Of a stretch of 64,000 nucleotides of DNA, positions 24,896 through 34,807 are shown one piece after another. Source of the DNA: Arthrobacter jinronghuae (GTDB taxonomy: Bacteria; Actinomycetota; Actinomycetes; Actinomycetales; Micrococcaceae); NCBI RefSeq assembly GCF_025244825.1, contig NZ_CP104263.1:3348001-3412000 (forward strand), read 5' to 3'. The notes beneath the pieces were generated by a model. It had not been told where the DNA came from and did not search any database. It saw only the letters and a list, made by a program, of their open reading frames with translations. A program made the translations under genes and the position numbers. Position 1 is the first letter of the stretch; every line of letters starts with the position of its first letter.

Positions 24896-25665
24896 GTGAT
24901 GGTTCCCAACGGTCCGTAGTCGGCAAAAACGGTGTCGCCCTTGTATACCCACATCGGGCGGGTGAAGGAGCCGGCGAGGATGATTTCCCCGGCCTCCAGC
25001 GAAGTGCCGTGCACGGCGAGCTTGTTCGCCAGCCAGTACACGCCGGCAGCGGGATGGTTGAGCACTCCGGCGGCCACGCCGGTTTCCTCGATGCCTTGGT
25101 TTCGGTACAGCAGGGCCGAGACCCAGCGCAGGTCGACGTCGGCCGGCCGCACCGGGTTCCCGCCGACCACCATGGCGCCCATCGCGGCGTTGTCCGCAAT
25201 GGTGTCCACGATGGTCCGGCCCTCCATCTCGATCCGGGAGTCCAGGATTTCCAGCGCGGGCACCACGTAGTCCGTGGCGTCCAATACGTCGAACAGGGTG
25301 CAGTTCGGCCCGGAGAGCGGCTTGCCGAGCACAAACGCGAGCTCCACCTCGATCCGCGGATGGGTGTAGCGGTCCCACTCCAGGGTGCAGCCGTTTTCCA
25401 GCACCATGTCATCGAGGATGACGCCGTAGTCGGGTTCGGTGATGCCGGTGGCGGCCTGCATGGCCTTGGACGTGAGGCCGATCTTGTGCCCGGCCAGGGA
25501 CCGCCCGGAGGCGATCATCCGTTCCCGCCAGAGGTTCTGCACGGCATAGGAGTCATCGATGGTCATGTCCGGGTAGCGCGAGGTCAGGCGCGGCACCGGG
25601 GTGCGGGTGCGTTGGGCTTCGAGCAGCTCATCGGCCACCGCCCGGAGAGTCTGTTTATCTAGCAC
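24880..25665 (-). CDS. hpaH: 2-oxo-hept-4-ene-1,7-dioate hydratase
   Basis: 261 aa, GTG start at 25665 with AAAGGA six bases upstream. It belongs to the FAH-superfamily hydratases/oxalocrotonate decarboxylases: GHKIGLTSKAMQ, HPRIEVELAFVLGK with the metal-binding Glu-x-Glu, then the ILDSRIEMEG segment and a C-terminal EIILAGSFT. It adds water to 2-oxohept-4-ene-1,7-dioate to give the substrate of the adjacent aldolase. Length and order fit HpaH/HpcG. Confidence 0.9.
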   Translation of the reverse strand: MLDKQTLRAVADELLEAQRTRTPVPRLTSRYPDMTIDDSYAVQNLWRERMIASGRSLAGHKIGLTSKAMQAATGITEPDYGVILDDMVLENGCTLEWDRYTHPRIEVELAFVLGKPLSGPNCTLFDVLDATDYVVPALEILDSRIEMEGRTIVDTIADNAAMGAMVVGGNPVRPADVDLRWVSALLYRNQGIEETGVAAGVLNHPAAGVYWLANKLAVHGTSLEAGEIILAGSFTRPMWVYKGDTVFADYGPLGTITCRFE

Positions 25666-25766
25666 GGCGATTCCTTTGTCTTCGGAGGGTGCGGCGTGTT
25701 CGGGGGTATGTGGGCAGAGGGTGCGACGACGACGGCGCCGGGCCGGGCGCCGTCGTCGGGCGCGGT

Positions 25767-26870
25767 CTAGAGCTGGGTGCCGATCTTGAAGCCCTTCGCG
25801 GGCTCGCCGGAGGAGCTGCCGGCGTCGTCGTCGGGGCGGGTGTAGGAGAATCCGTCCGCGCCGATGGTGACCGCCATTTCCGAGGTTTCCGTGCGCTGGG
25901 TGAGCGGCTGCGGGTTGCCGTCCAGGTCCAGGACCAGGGAGGCCTCGGTGTACCAGGACGGGACTACGGGGTTGCCCCACCAGTCGCGGCGCTGGTTGTC
26001 GTGGACGTCCCAGGTGATGGTGGGGTTGTCCGGATCGCCGGTGTAGTAGTCCTGCGTGTAGATCTCGATGCGGTGATCGTCCGGATCGAGGATGTAGAGG
26101 TAGAAGGCGTTGGAAACGCCGTGCCGGCCGGGGCCGCGTTCAATCCGGTCGGAGATGCGCAGGGCGCCCATCTTGTCGCAGATCTGGATGATGTTGTGCT
26201 TTTCGTGCGTCGCGAAGGCCATGTGGTGCATGCGCGGACCGTCGCCGCCGGTCAGGGCAGTGTCGTGCACGGTGTGCTTGCGGTGCATCCAGGCGGCGTA
26301 GGTGACGCCGTCGGAATCCTTGATGTCCTCGGAAACACGGAAGCCCAGGTCCTCCAGGTAGGCGCGGCCGCGGGGCACGTCCGGGGTGACCTGGTTGAAG
26401 TGGTCCAGGCGGACCAGTTCCCCGGCGGAGTAGAGGTCGTAGCGCTGGGTGAGGCGCTCCACGTGGTCCACTTCGTAGAAGAACTCGTAGGGGAAGCCCA
26501 GCGGGTCCTCCACGCGCACAGAGTCGCCGATGCCCTTCACGAAGCCGTCCTTGCGGCGTTCGGTGCGGCAGCCCATCTCCTGGTAGTACGCCTCGGCGAC
26601 GTCCACGTCTTCGGGGGTGCGGACGCGGTAGGCCAGGGCGGCGACGGCGGCCACCGGGCCCTTGCGCAGCACCAGGTTGTGGTGGATGAACTCCTCGAGG
26701 GACCGCAGGTAGATGGCGTTCTCGTCCTCTTCGGTGACGTGCAGGCCGAGGACGTCCACGTAGAACTTCCGGGACCGTTCCAGGTCGGTGACCACCAGGT
26801 CCGTGTAGGCGCAGCGGACGATGTCCGGCGGGGCGATGCTCGGGGTGGGAATGCGGTTTTCGATGTCCAT
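25767..26870 (-). CDS. hpaD: 3,4-dihydroxyphenylacetate 2,3-dioxygenase
   Basis: 367 aa extradiol dioxygenase, start at 26870 with AAAGGAG seven bases upstream. The metal triad is H157 (RLDHFNQ), a histidine at 215/216 (RMHHMAF) and E269 (HRIEIYTQ), the same pattern, offset by two, as the Mn(II)-dependent MndD of Arthrobacter and the Fe(II) HPCD of Brevibacterium. It opens the homoprotocatechuate ring to 5-carboxymethyl-2-hydroxymuconate semialdehyde. Whether Fe or Mn is used cannot be decided from sequence, since the two types share ligands. It has the long C-terminal lid segment of this subgroup. Confidence 0.92.
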   Translation of the reverse strand: MDIENRIPTPSIAPPDIVRCAYTDLVVTDLERSRKFYVDVLGLHVTEEDENAIYLRSLEEFIHHNLVLRKGPVAAVAALAYRVRTPEDVDVAEAYYQEMGCRTERRKDGFVKGIGDSVRVEDPLGFPYEFFYEVDHVERLTQRYDLYSAGELVRLDHFNQVTPDVPRGRAYLEDLGFRVSEDIKDSDGVTYAAWMHRKHTVHDTALTGGDGPRMHHMAFATHEKHNIIQICDKMGALRISDRIERGPGRHGVSNAFYLYILDPDDHRIEIYTQDYYTGDPDNPTITWDVHDNQRRDWWGNPVVPSWYTEASLVLDLDGNPQPLTQRTETSEMAVTIGADGFSYTRPDDDAGSSSGEPAKGFKIGTQL

Positions 26871-26917
26871 GGTTTTGCTCCTTTGCAAAAGGTGGGGGGG
26901 AAGTGTCGGGGAAGGCT

Positions 26918-28435
<1,518 letters not shown>

Positions 28436-28461
28436 GTGGTGTTCCTCTTTCGTGTGTTTCT

Positions 28462-29169
28462 TTAGATCGGGGAAGGCGGCTGGTGGTTCTGGGCCAGGAA
28501 GGCGTTGAGCGTGTTGGTGCGGTGCGCGCGGGCGGCGTGCTCGACGTCGGGGGCCGGGGCTCCGGCGTCGATCAGATCCAGCAGCGCCTCGTGTTCCTGC
28601 ACCGACGCGTGTGCCCGGTCCGGGACGTACCGGAAGACGGAGGAGCGCATCCGGCCCAGCCGGTTCCAGCCCCGGTGGACCAGGTCCAGGATGTGCGGAT
28701 TGGGGCAGCGGGCGTAGAGCAGGGCGTGGAACTCGGTGTTCAGGGCGGTGAAGCGGACCGGGTCGAAGTTGTCCAGGACCTCGCGCATCTGGGTGTTGAG
28801 TTTGCGGGCCTGGGCCAGTTCCTCGGCGCTGATGTCAGGGGCGGCCAGGGCGGTGGCGGCGCCTTCGATGATGCTGAGGGTCTGCATGGTGTGCAGGTAC
28901 AGGTCCGGGTCGATGCCGGCCACGGTGGCGCCGACGTTGCGGACAAAGTGCACCAGCCCTTCGGCTTCGAGCCGGCGGATGGCTTCCCGGACCGGGACCA
29001 CGCTGAAGCCCATCTCCGTGGCGATGCTGCTGAGCACCAGCCGGTAGCCCGGGCTCATTTCCCCGCCGAGGATGCGGTCCTTCAGCTGTTCGTAGGCCTG
29101 CTCCGACTTGGAACCGGTGCCCGTGGCGGTGCTGCTGGCTTGCCCGGCACTGTTGGCTGCTGCGCTCAT
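28462..29169 (-). CDS. GntR family (FadR/FCD) transcriptional regulator
   Basis: 235 aa. The N-terminal winged helix (SEQAYEQLKDRILGG, then VPVREAIRRLEAEGLV) is followed by an all-helical FCD ligand domain with histidines in NTEFHALLY and EHEALLDL that typically bind a metal and a carboxylate ligand. The ATG at 29169 overlaps the upstream stop (ATGA). It is the second gene of the hpa operon and is likely its autoregulatory repressor, with a pathway dicarboxylate or 4-hydroxyphenylacetate as effector. Confidence 0.87.
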   Translation of the reverse strand: MSAAANSAGQASSTATGTGSKSEQAYEQLKDRILGGEMSPGYRLVLSSIATEMGFSVVPVREAIRRLEAEGLVHFVRNVGATVAGIDPDLYLHTMQTLSIIEGAATALAAPDISAEELAQARKLNTQMREVLDNFDPVRFTALNTEFHALLYARCPNPHILDLVHRGWNRLGRMRSSVFRYVPDRAHASVQEHEALLDLIDAGAPAPDVEHAARAHRTNTLNAFLAQNHQPPSPI

Positions 29170-30650
29170 GCCTGTTCCGCTGCCCAGGCCTCGTACTTTT
29201 GCTTCCAGGCGGCGTTCATCGGGTAGAGCCCGTCCACGCCGTGGCCGGCCTTCACCATTTCGGCGATGAATTCTTCCTGGTGTTCCTGCTTGATGCACGC
29301 CTCCACCAGCTCCTCGGCGATGGCCGGCGGGATGACGAGGATGCCGTCGTCGTCGGCCACGATGATGTCGCCGGGCTGCACGGTGGCGCCGCCGCAGGCG
29401 ATGGTGATGTCGGTGTCCCAGGGGACGTGTTTGCGGCCGAGGACCGCGGGGTGCGGGTTGGCGCAGTAGACGGGCAGGTCGATGCCGGCAACGGTGGAGT
29501 AGTCGCGAACGCCGCCGTCGGTGATGATGGCTGCGGCGCCGTTGTGCTTGGCGCGCAGGGCGAGGATGTCGCCCAAGGTGCCGGTGCCCTTTTCGCCGCG
29601 GGCTTCCATGACCAGGATTTCGCCTTCGCCGACGGAGTCGATGGCGCGTTTCTGCGCGTTGTAGCCGCCGCCGTGGGTCTTGAAGAGGTCCTCGCGGTTA
29701 GGCACGAAGCGCAGGGTGCGGGCGGTGCCGACCACCTTGCGGCCAGTGCGGGTGCCGGTGAGGCCGTCGATGGAGACGTTGTTCAGGCCGCGGGCGCGCA
29801 TCTGCGAGGACAGGGTAGCGGTGGCGACGGATTCCAGTTTCGCCTTCAGTTCTGGGGTGAGGGTTTTGGCCTGTTCCTGCGGTGTTTCCGGCTGCGGGGC
29901 GAGACCGGCCTTTTCCGCGGAACCCCATGCTTCTTCGCGCTGCTTGTCGTCGATTTTCGGCTGGGCGCCGAACCGTGCCAGCGGGGTGATGCCGTCGGTG
30001 ACCGTGGTGGCGAGGCGCCCGGTGGTCTTGTCCGTGCCGGGAACGTCGACTTCGACTTCGAGGCGGTCACCGGGGACGGCCACGGAGGCGCCGGCGGGGG
30101 TGCCGGTGAGGATCAGGTCGCCCGGTTCCAGGGTGAGCAGCTGGGAGAGATCGGCCACCAGCTGGGCGAAGGGGAAGAGCAGGTCCGCGGTGTTGTCGTC
30201 CTGCGTAAGTTCGCCGTTGACCCAGGTCCGGACGCGCAGGGCGGCGGGGTCGACATCGGCCGCGTTGAGGATGTGCGGGCCGACCGGGGTGAAGCCGTCG
30301 CCGCCCTTGGAGCGGAGGTTGGAGCCTTTGTCTGCCCAGCGCAGGTCGTACACGCCCAGGTCATTGCTGGCGGTCACTCCCCCGACGTAGCTCCACGCGT
30401 CTTCGATGGAGACCCGGCGGGCGGTCTTGCCGATGACGAGGGCGATTTCGCCTTCGAAGCCGAGCAGCTCGCAGCCGGCCGGGCGCTCCACGCTGCCGCC
30501 GGTCAGGGCCAGGGAGGAGCTCGGCTTGAGGAAGTAGGAGGGCTGTTCCGGGGTGCGTCCGCGTTCTGCTGCCCGTGAGGGGTAGTTGATGTGGACGGCG
30601 ATGACCTTGCCGGCCTGCTTCAGCGTGTCCTTGGTGGCGTCGTTGCCCAT
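29166..30650 (-). CDS. Fusion of an HpaG-like FAH domain and a RraA-like domain
   Basis: 494 aa, ATG at 30650 preceded by CAGGAGAG. Residues about 15-245 are an FAH-family domain (GFEGEIALVIGK metal ligands, TASNDLGVYDL, GDLILTGTPAG), like HpaG, the 5-oxopent-3-ene-1,2,5-tricarboxylate decarboxylase / hydroxymuconate isomerase. After a linker, residues about 275-480 are a RraA/HMG-aldolase-like domain (GGGYNAQKRAID, GTLGDILALRAKHNGAAAIITDGGVRD, GDIIVADDDG). No separate hpaF isomerase is present, so this protein may cover isomerisation and decarboxylation; the RraA part may add oxaloacetate-decarboxylase or retro-aldol activity. First gene of the hpa operon. Confidence 0.88.
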   Translation of the reverse strand: MGNDATKDTLKQAGKVIAVHINYPSRAAERGRTPEQPSYFLKPSSSLALTGGSVERPAGCELLGFEGEIALVIGKTARRVSIEDAWSYVGGVTASNDLGVYDLRWADKGSNLRSKGGDGFTPVGPHILNAADVDPAALRVRTWVNGELTQDDNTADLLFPFAQLVADLSQLLTLEPGDLILTGTPAGASVAVPGDRLEVEVDVPGTDKTTGRLATTVTDGITPLARFGAQPKIDDKQREEAWGSAEKAGLAPQPETPQEQAKTLTPELKAKLESVATATLSSQMRARGLNNVSIDGLTGTRTGRKVVGTARTLRFVPNREDLFKTHGGGYNAQKRAIDSVGEGEILVMEARGEKGTGTLGDILALRAKHNGAAAIITDGGVRDYSTVAGIDLPVYCANPHPAVLGRKHVPWDTDITIACGGATVQPGDIIVADDDGILVIPPAIAEELVEACIKQEHQEEFIAEMVKAGHGVDGLYPMNAAWKQKYEAWAAEQA

Positions 30651-30673
30651 GTCTCTCCTGGATGAAGTACGAA

Positions 30674-30735
30674 ATCGTATATCATCAGGCTTACATGTGG
30701 TGCGCGTCACGTCAAGGGTTTCGCCTTAATCGCAG
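30674..30735 (-). promoter_or_regulatory. Promoter region of the hpa operon with candidate GntR site
   Basis: ATGATATACGAT (minus strand, 30674-30685) is an imperfect palindrome 24 bases before the first hpa start and resembles FCD-type GntR sites. A TTGACG hexamer lies further upstream at about 30706-30711, but a matching -10 box at good spacing is not clear. Confidence 0.4.
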
Positions 30736-30826
30736 TCACCGCCTACTTTAAAACACAATCAGGAACAGTTTACCGCCCCGTGTCGCTCCTAGTGTCCTCC
30801 CAATGCGCGGACAGTAGGCTGTGCGC

Positions 30827-31132
30827 ATGGCAAAGATCAGCATTGAACAGACCCCGGAACAAGCCCGTGCGTTTCTGGACTCGCGCGTAGAACCCGTTAC
30901 CGCATTGGTCGAAGCTCGTCAGCGCGTCGCTGATCTAAGAGAGCAACTTGCCCAGGCAGAACGGGACGACAAACGCGCCTACGTTCTTGCCACCAAAGAT
31001 AGATGGAGCGCCGACGGGCTCAAGAAATTTGGGCTCGAGAATACCGCGGGCGGCCGCCGTGGTTCCTCTGCTCGCAACGATTCGGCACCGCGGCACGCAG
31101 AGCAATTGGCAGTCACCAGGGCTGACGCTTAG
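30827..31132 (+). CDS. Small hypothetical protein, helical
   Basis: 101 aa, ATG at 30827 (MAKISIEQTPEQ). The N-terminal two-thirds look alpha-helical and charged (EARQRVADLREQLAQAERDDKRAY), probably a coiled coil. No enzyme motif. Similar short helical proteins are common in actinobacterial mobile elements and phages. It starts the accessory island after the hpa operon and is followed 25 bases later by the pentapeptide-repeat gene on the same strand. Function not known. Confidence 0.55.
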   Translation: MAKISIEQTPEQARAFLDSRVEPVTALVEARQRVADLREQLAQAERDDKRAYVLATKDRWSADGLKKFGLENTAGGRRGSSARNDSAPRHAEQLAVTRADA

Positions 31133-31157
31133 CGGCATTTGAGAGACTCAGACGCAC

Positions 31158-32282
31158 ATGACTTCTGCTCAGGAAAACGGTCCGGCTCTTGTCCGCACAG
31201 ATCCCGCTCCGCCTCGTCTTTGGATGCTGGTAGTTGGATCCCTCTGCACCATTTTGGGTGCTGCCTTCGTTGCTTATTACGTCTATACGTGGGTCCTCGA
31301 GACCTACGAAGTGGAGCCGTTCGAAGCAGCGAGAACAGCAGTAACCATGATCGGTGTACCAACGGCCGCAGGGGCCGTGTTCGTGGCTCTGCGAACACTC
31401 AGGCTGAAGGAACGGCAGGAGCATACAGACAGGCAACGGCTTGTTGACGCCCAACGGGTGTACGACCTTTCGTACAATACCGAACACACCCGGCGCGCAA
31501 ACGAACGCGAAGTCCAACTTCGCTCTAGGTACGTCAGTGCTGCTGAGCAAATCGGAAATACATCTGCCGCGGTTCGGCTAGCAGGCATCAACGCTATGGC
31601 TCAGCTCGCCGACGATTGGGAGGGCCAGCGCCAAGCTTGCGTCGACGTTCTATGCGCCTACCTTCGGCTTCCTCAACTTCGGGTAAACGGTGAGTTGGAC
31701 GAGGCTGATGGTGTTGTTCGCGCCACCGTTCAGCAGCTCTTAGCGATCGGACTTCGAGCTTCAAATCGTCAGGGGGAGGACGCCGTCTGGTCAAACGTGC
31801 GACTCGATCTCCGGGGTGCAGTGTTGAAGGACTTCGATTTGAAGGGCGCGTCTGTTCCGGTAGCCAGATTTGCTGACGCAGTGTTTGAAGGGGCCACGTC
31901 ATTCGTCGGGGCGTATCTCGCTGATGCGTCGTTCAGGAACGCCGAGTTTAGGGGGCTGGTGTCGTTCTCTGGATGCCGTTTTGAGCGAATAAGCTTTCAC
32001 GAATCAACCTTTCTTTCCACGGTGAAGTTCCGGGGCGCGATCTTCGAAGGCATGGTGAACTTCGCAGATGCGGTTTTTGACGGAGACCTCCTTCTGGACA
32101 ACGTACGTTCCAAGAGACGCTTCAATTTCCTGCGGACAAGATTCGATAGGGAACCAGTCTTCTCCGGCGTTCATTTCGATAGCAGGGTTAGTTCCTGCAC
32201 TGTGCGGGGTACCAGCATCCCTAACCGGAACGTTGGCAGCAAGAAGAGGATGGAAGAGGGCGCCGAAGCTACGCTGCCGTGA
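31158..32282 (+). CDS. Membrane-anchored pentapeptide-repeat protein
   Basis: 374 aa. Two hydrophobic helices lie near residues 20-45 and 62-80, followed by a charged helical segment and a conserved module (SAAEQIGNTSAAVRLAGINAMAQL) common in actinobacterial proteins of this type. From about residue 215 the sequence becomes pentapeptide repeats (A(D/N)LXX style, for example FADAVFEGATSFVGAYLADA), which build a right-handed beta-helix. Base composition is visibly less GC-rich than the hpa operon, suggesting acquisition. Role unknown; such proteins appear beside defence genes and in phage-related islands. Confidence 0.75.
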   Translation: MTSAQENGPALVRTDPAPPRLWMLVVGSLCTILGAAFVAYYVYTWVLETYEVEPFEAARTAVTMIGVPTAAGAVFVALRTLRLKERQEHTDRQRLVDAQRVYDLSYNTEHTRRANEREVQLRSRYVSAAEQIGNTSAAVRLAGINAMAQLADDWEGQRQACVDVLCAYLRLPQLRVNGELDEADGVVRATVQQLLAIGLRASNRQGEDAVWSNVRLDLRGAVLKDFDLKGASVPVARFADAVFEGATSFVGAYLADASFRNAEFRGLVSFSGCRFERISFHESTFLSTVKFRGAIFEGMVNFADAVFDGDLLLDNVRSKRRFNFLRTRFDREPVFSGVHFDSRVSSCTVRGTSIPNRNVGSKKRMEEGAEATLP

Positions 32283-32293
32283 CACCAGAAACG

Positions 32294-32508
32294 TCAGAAC
32301 GTATCTAGGTCGTTCGAGTCGCTGGCGCTTAGATGCCGGTAGAGGGCAGCGCGAGATACTTTGAATGTGTCAGCGATCTCCTGTTTGGTATACGTGCGTT
32401 TGGTATACGTGCCGACCTCAGCCATAACGCGCGCCTGGTTAATCTGCCTGGGGCTCATTCCCGATTTCTGTCCACTGCGACGTGCAGCTTCCAGAACGGA
32501 AACCCAGC
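32294..32508 (-). pseudogene. Serine recombinase (resolvase/invertase) C-terminal remnant
   Basis: The minus frame ending at 32294 reads as the DNA-binding tail of a Pin/Tn3-resolvase type recombinase: SGMSPRQINQARVMAE, then TKQEIADTFKVSRAALYRHL before the stop. The catalytic N-terminal domain with its serine is absent; the frame runs instead into the decayed FAH fragment. A short in-frame duplication (YTKRTYTK, from a repeated GGTATACGT) is visible in the helix-turn-helix linker. It marks a past mobile element. Confidence 0.72.
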
Positions 32509-32542
32509 CCTGACTGAACCCTGGCCGGGATCCTTGCCGTCA

Positions 32543-32826
32543 CCGTGAGCAACTGGGAGAGGTTCTCCATCAGCTGGGCGAAGGGGAAGAGCAGGTCCGC
32601 GATGGTGTCGTCCTGTGCGAAGTCGTCGTTGACCCAGGTGCGGACGCGAGGTTGGCGGGGTCGACGTCGGCCGCGTTGAGGATGGCGGTAGCCGTCGCTG
32701 CCCTGGAGCGGAGGTTGGAACCCTTGTCTGCCCAGCGCAGGTCATAGACGCCCAGGCACGTAGCTCCACGCGTCTTCGAAGACGAGCACTCCGCAGCCGG
32801 CGGGGCGTTCCACGCTGCCCCGCTGA
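32543..32826 (-). pseudogene. Decayed partial copy of the HpaG-like FAH domain
   Basis: This stretch matches the coding DNA of the intact gene at about 30140-30505 in the same orientation (runs such as CAGCTGGGCGAAGGGGAAGA and CTTGTCTGCCCAGCGCAGGT are shared). Several small deletions and frame changes break it, and both ends of the gene are missing. It is a pseudogene fragment from a duplicated or second FAH gene, now between the recombinase remnant and the DUF262 gene. Confidence 0.8.
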
Positions 32827-33020
32827 TGGTGACCATTCTGTGTGCGGAGTACCCGTCATATGCATCCAGCGTGAGAGGTTATGGCTTTGGCCTGCCAGAG
32901 ATTGTGAGATCACCATGGACCCTAGACCGTCCCATTTGAACCCGGCTGGCGAGGTTCCTCAAAATGCTAAGCAAACGAGGACGATTACGTCTTCGCCAAA
33001 ATAGCCCTAGGCTGTACCTC

Positions 33021-34682
33021 ATGGCAGATCCAGCACAATTCGACCACGACCGACTCGGTCACCTCCTGTCCGATATCCTGCTCAAAGTGCCTGAGTTTCA
33101 GCGGCGATTCTCGTGGCAGGAAAGCCATATATTGGAGTATTGGGCAGACATCGCAAGAGCAAAAGCCGCTAGCAACTCCTACTTCATGGGAACAGTCGTG
33201 CTGGCTGACTCTCCTGGCGACGACACCAGGAAATTGATCATCGATGGGCAACAGCGAATAACAACAACGGCGATCCTCTTTATTGCTATAAGGGATCGGC
33301 TGCGTGAACTGGGCCAGGAACGAGCCGCCCAGTCTGTCGAAGATACGCACCTAAGCGACTATGTTCTTCGAGAAGAGCAAACAGTGGCGAAACTCATTTT
33401 GAGTCCCGATGATCACGTGACCTTCAGCATCTTGCTAGAAGGAGGGCAGGTTGCCGCAAAAAATAACCTCGTCGGCACCGCCTATGTTCTGCTTAAAGAA
33501 CGCGTTGATGAGCTGGCGCCCACGGAAGAGGATTACAGATCGCTTATCGAGCTCGTCGCGTATCTCGATACGGACGTACAAGTCCTTCTGGCTGTTGCAA
33601 CAGGCCTGCCGGAGGCATACGTGATCTTCGAGACCCTTAACGACCGCGGGGAAGATCTCACCACAGCGGACCTCCTTAAGAACTTCCTCTTCAGTCAAGC
33701 CGGCAGCCAAGGAATCAACCACGCTCAAAGCACGTGGACCCGGCTAACGGCGAAATTCGATAAGCCAGAAGAATTCGTAAAGTTCCTGAGGTATGAATAC
33801 ATGTCACGGAAAGGGCACGTGACAAATCGAGGATTGTACAAGGCTCTCCAATCCGATGTCCGTGGTGGGACGACCGCGGTTCGCCGATACCTCGAGGGCG
33901 CGGATACGGCGCTCCAACGGTATATCGCACTTCGGGAACCAGATGACGCGTCTTGGTCTTCCCAAGCCGTGGAAGTCAAGGATTCCCTCCTAGCTTTCAG
34001 GAGGTTCGGATTTGAAGCAAGTATGCCTCTGTTGTTGGCGGCCTTCGGAACCTGGTCACACACGGACGCTACTCGTTTCGTTGACGTCGTCGCCGGTTGG
34101 TCCGTTCGGGCTTGGATCGCTGGCACACTAGGAGGAGGCGTTGCAGAGCGTGCGTTCTGCTTGGCAGCCGAGGCGGTCGCCACTGGTAAAGCCGCAACTG
34201 TCGCCGACGTCCGTATGTATATGAAGGACTTGGTTCCCGACGATGCGACGTTCAAGCAGGCCTTTGTTGGGTATGGTTCAGTGACGACAACCCGGGCCAA
34301 GTATTTGTTAGCGCGACTCGAGCGGCAATACCTCAGCGATCACGGACAACAGACGGATGCTATGCCGGACTGGAGCAGCAAGAGTGTGACGGTCGAACAC
34401 ATATTCGCAAAATCATCAAAGCGTGACGTGTTCGCAAGCGCCGAGGAATTCGAGAAGTTTTCTGTGTTACGTGATCAACTGCAGAATCTAACGCTCCTGG
34501 AGCGAACTCTGAACGGCGGCCTTGAAGATAAACCGTTTGACCAAAAGGTGGACACGTATGGCCAGTCAGTGTTTGCACTTACACGCTTGCTCAGCGAGAA
34601 CGGGGCAACATGGGGTTTCGACGAGGCTGAAGTCCGTTCTTCCATGCTTTCAGCTCTAGCAGTAAAGGCCTGGCCGAAGTAA
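33021..34682 (+). CDS. DUF262/HNH protein, single-chain GmrSD-like restriction factor
   Basis: 553 aa. The N-terminal DUF262 (GmrS-like) part shows VPEFQRRFSW, IIDGQQRITT (the DGQQR nucleotide/ParB-like motif) and FETLNDRGEDLTTADLLKNFLF. The C-terminal DUF1524 (GmrD-like) part has SVTVEHIFAKSS, the His-centred HNH-type nuclease motif, and LQNLTLLE. GmrSD enzymes are NTP-dependent type IV restriction systems that cut modified phage DNA. The ATG at 33021 (MADPAQFD) precedes the conserved domain. Its base composition is lower in GC than the flanks, and it lies between mobile-element remnants and a tRNA-like gene, a typical defence-island position. Confidence 0.87.
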   Translation: MADPAQFDHDRLGHLLSDILLKVPEFQRRFSWQESHILEYWADIARAKAASNSYFMGTVVLADSPGDDTRKLIIDGQQRITTTAILFIAIRDRLRELGQERAAQSVEDTHLSDYVLREEQTVAKLILSPDDHVTFSILLEGGQVAAKNNLVGTAYVLLKERVDELAPTEEDYRSLIELVAYLDTDVQVLLAVATGLPEAYVIFETLNDRGEDLTTADLLKNFLFSQAGSQGINHAQSTWTRLTAKFDKPEEFVKFLRYEYMSRKGHVTNRGLYKALQSDVRGGTTAVRRYLEGADTALQRYIALREPDDASWSSQAVEVKDSLLAFRRFGFEASMPLLLAAFGTWSHTDATRFVDVVAGWSVRAWIAGTLGGGVAERAFCLAAEAVATGKAATVADVRMYMKDLVPDDATFKQAFVGYGSVTTTRAKYLLARLERQYLSDHGQQTDAMPDWSSKSVTVEHIFAKSSKRDVFASAEEFEKFSVLRDQLQNLTLLERTLNGGLEDKPFDQKVDTYGQSVFALTRLLSENGATWGFDEAEVRSSMLSALAVKAWPK

Positions 34683-34749
34683 GAGCTAATCCATTACGGG
34701 AAGACGAACTTTCGGCGCAAGAAGCTTAAAAAATGATTTTTGCCAACGA

Positions 34750-34778
34750 TTGACTGAAAGCTCGGTTCCGTTTATTCT
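34750..34778 (+). promoter_or_regulatory. Sigma-70-like promoter for the tRNA-like gene
   Basis: TTGACT (34750-34755) and TATTCT (34773-34778) are separated by 17 bases and end 29 bases before the tRNA-like gene. This is among the best consensus promoters in the window. Confidence 0.65.
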
Positions 34779-34807
34779 GGTATCTCATTCACTTGTTTGA
34801 GTGAACT

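Noticed and set aside
22629..25412. A continuous 927-codon minus-strand frame through hpaI, hpaH and the MFS gene
   Set aside because: Only the part from 24086 encodes the transporter; the upstream portion is out-of-frame reading of the hydratase and aldolase genes. The ATG at 24086 has a good ribosome binding site.
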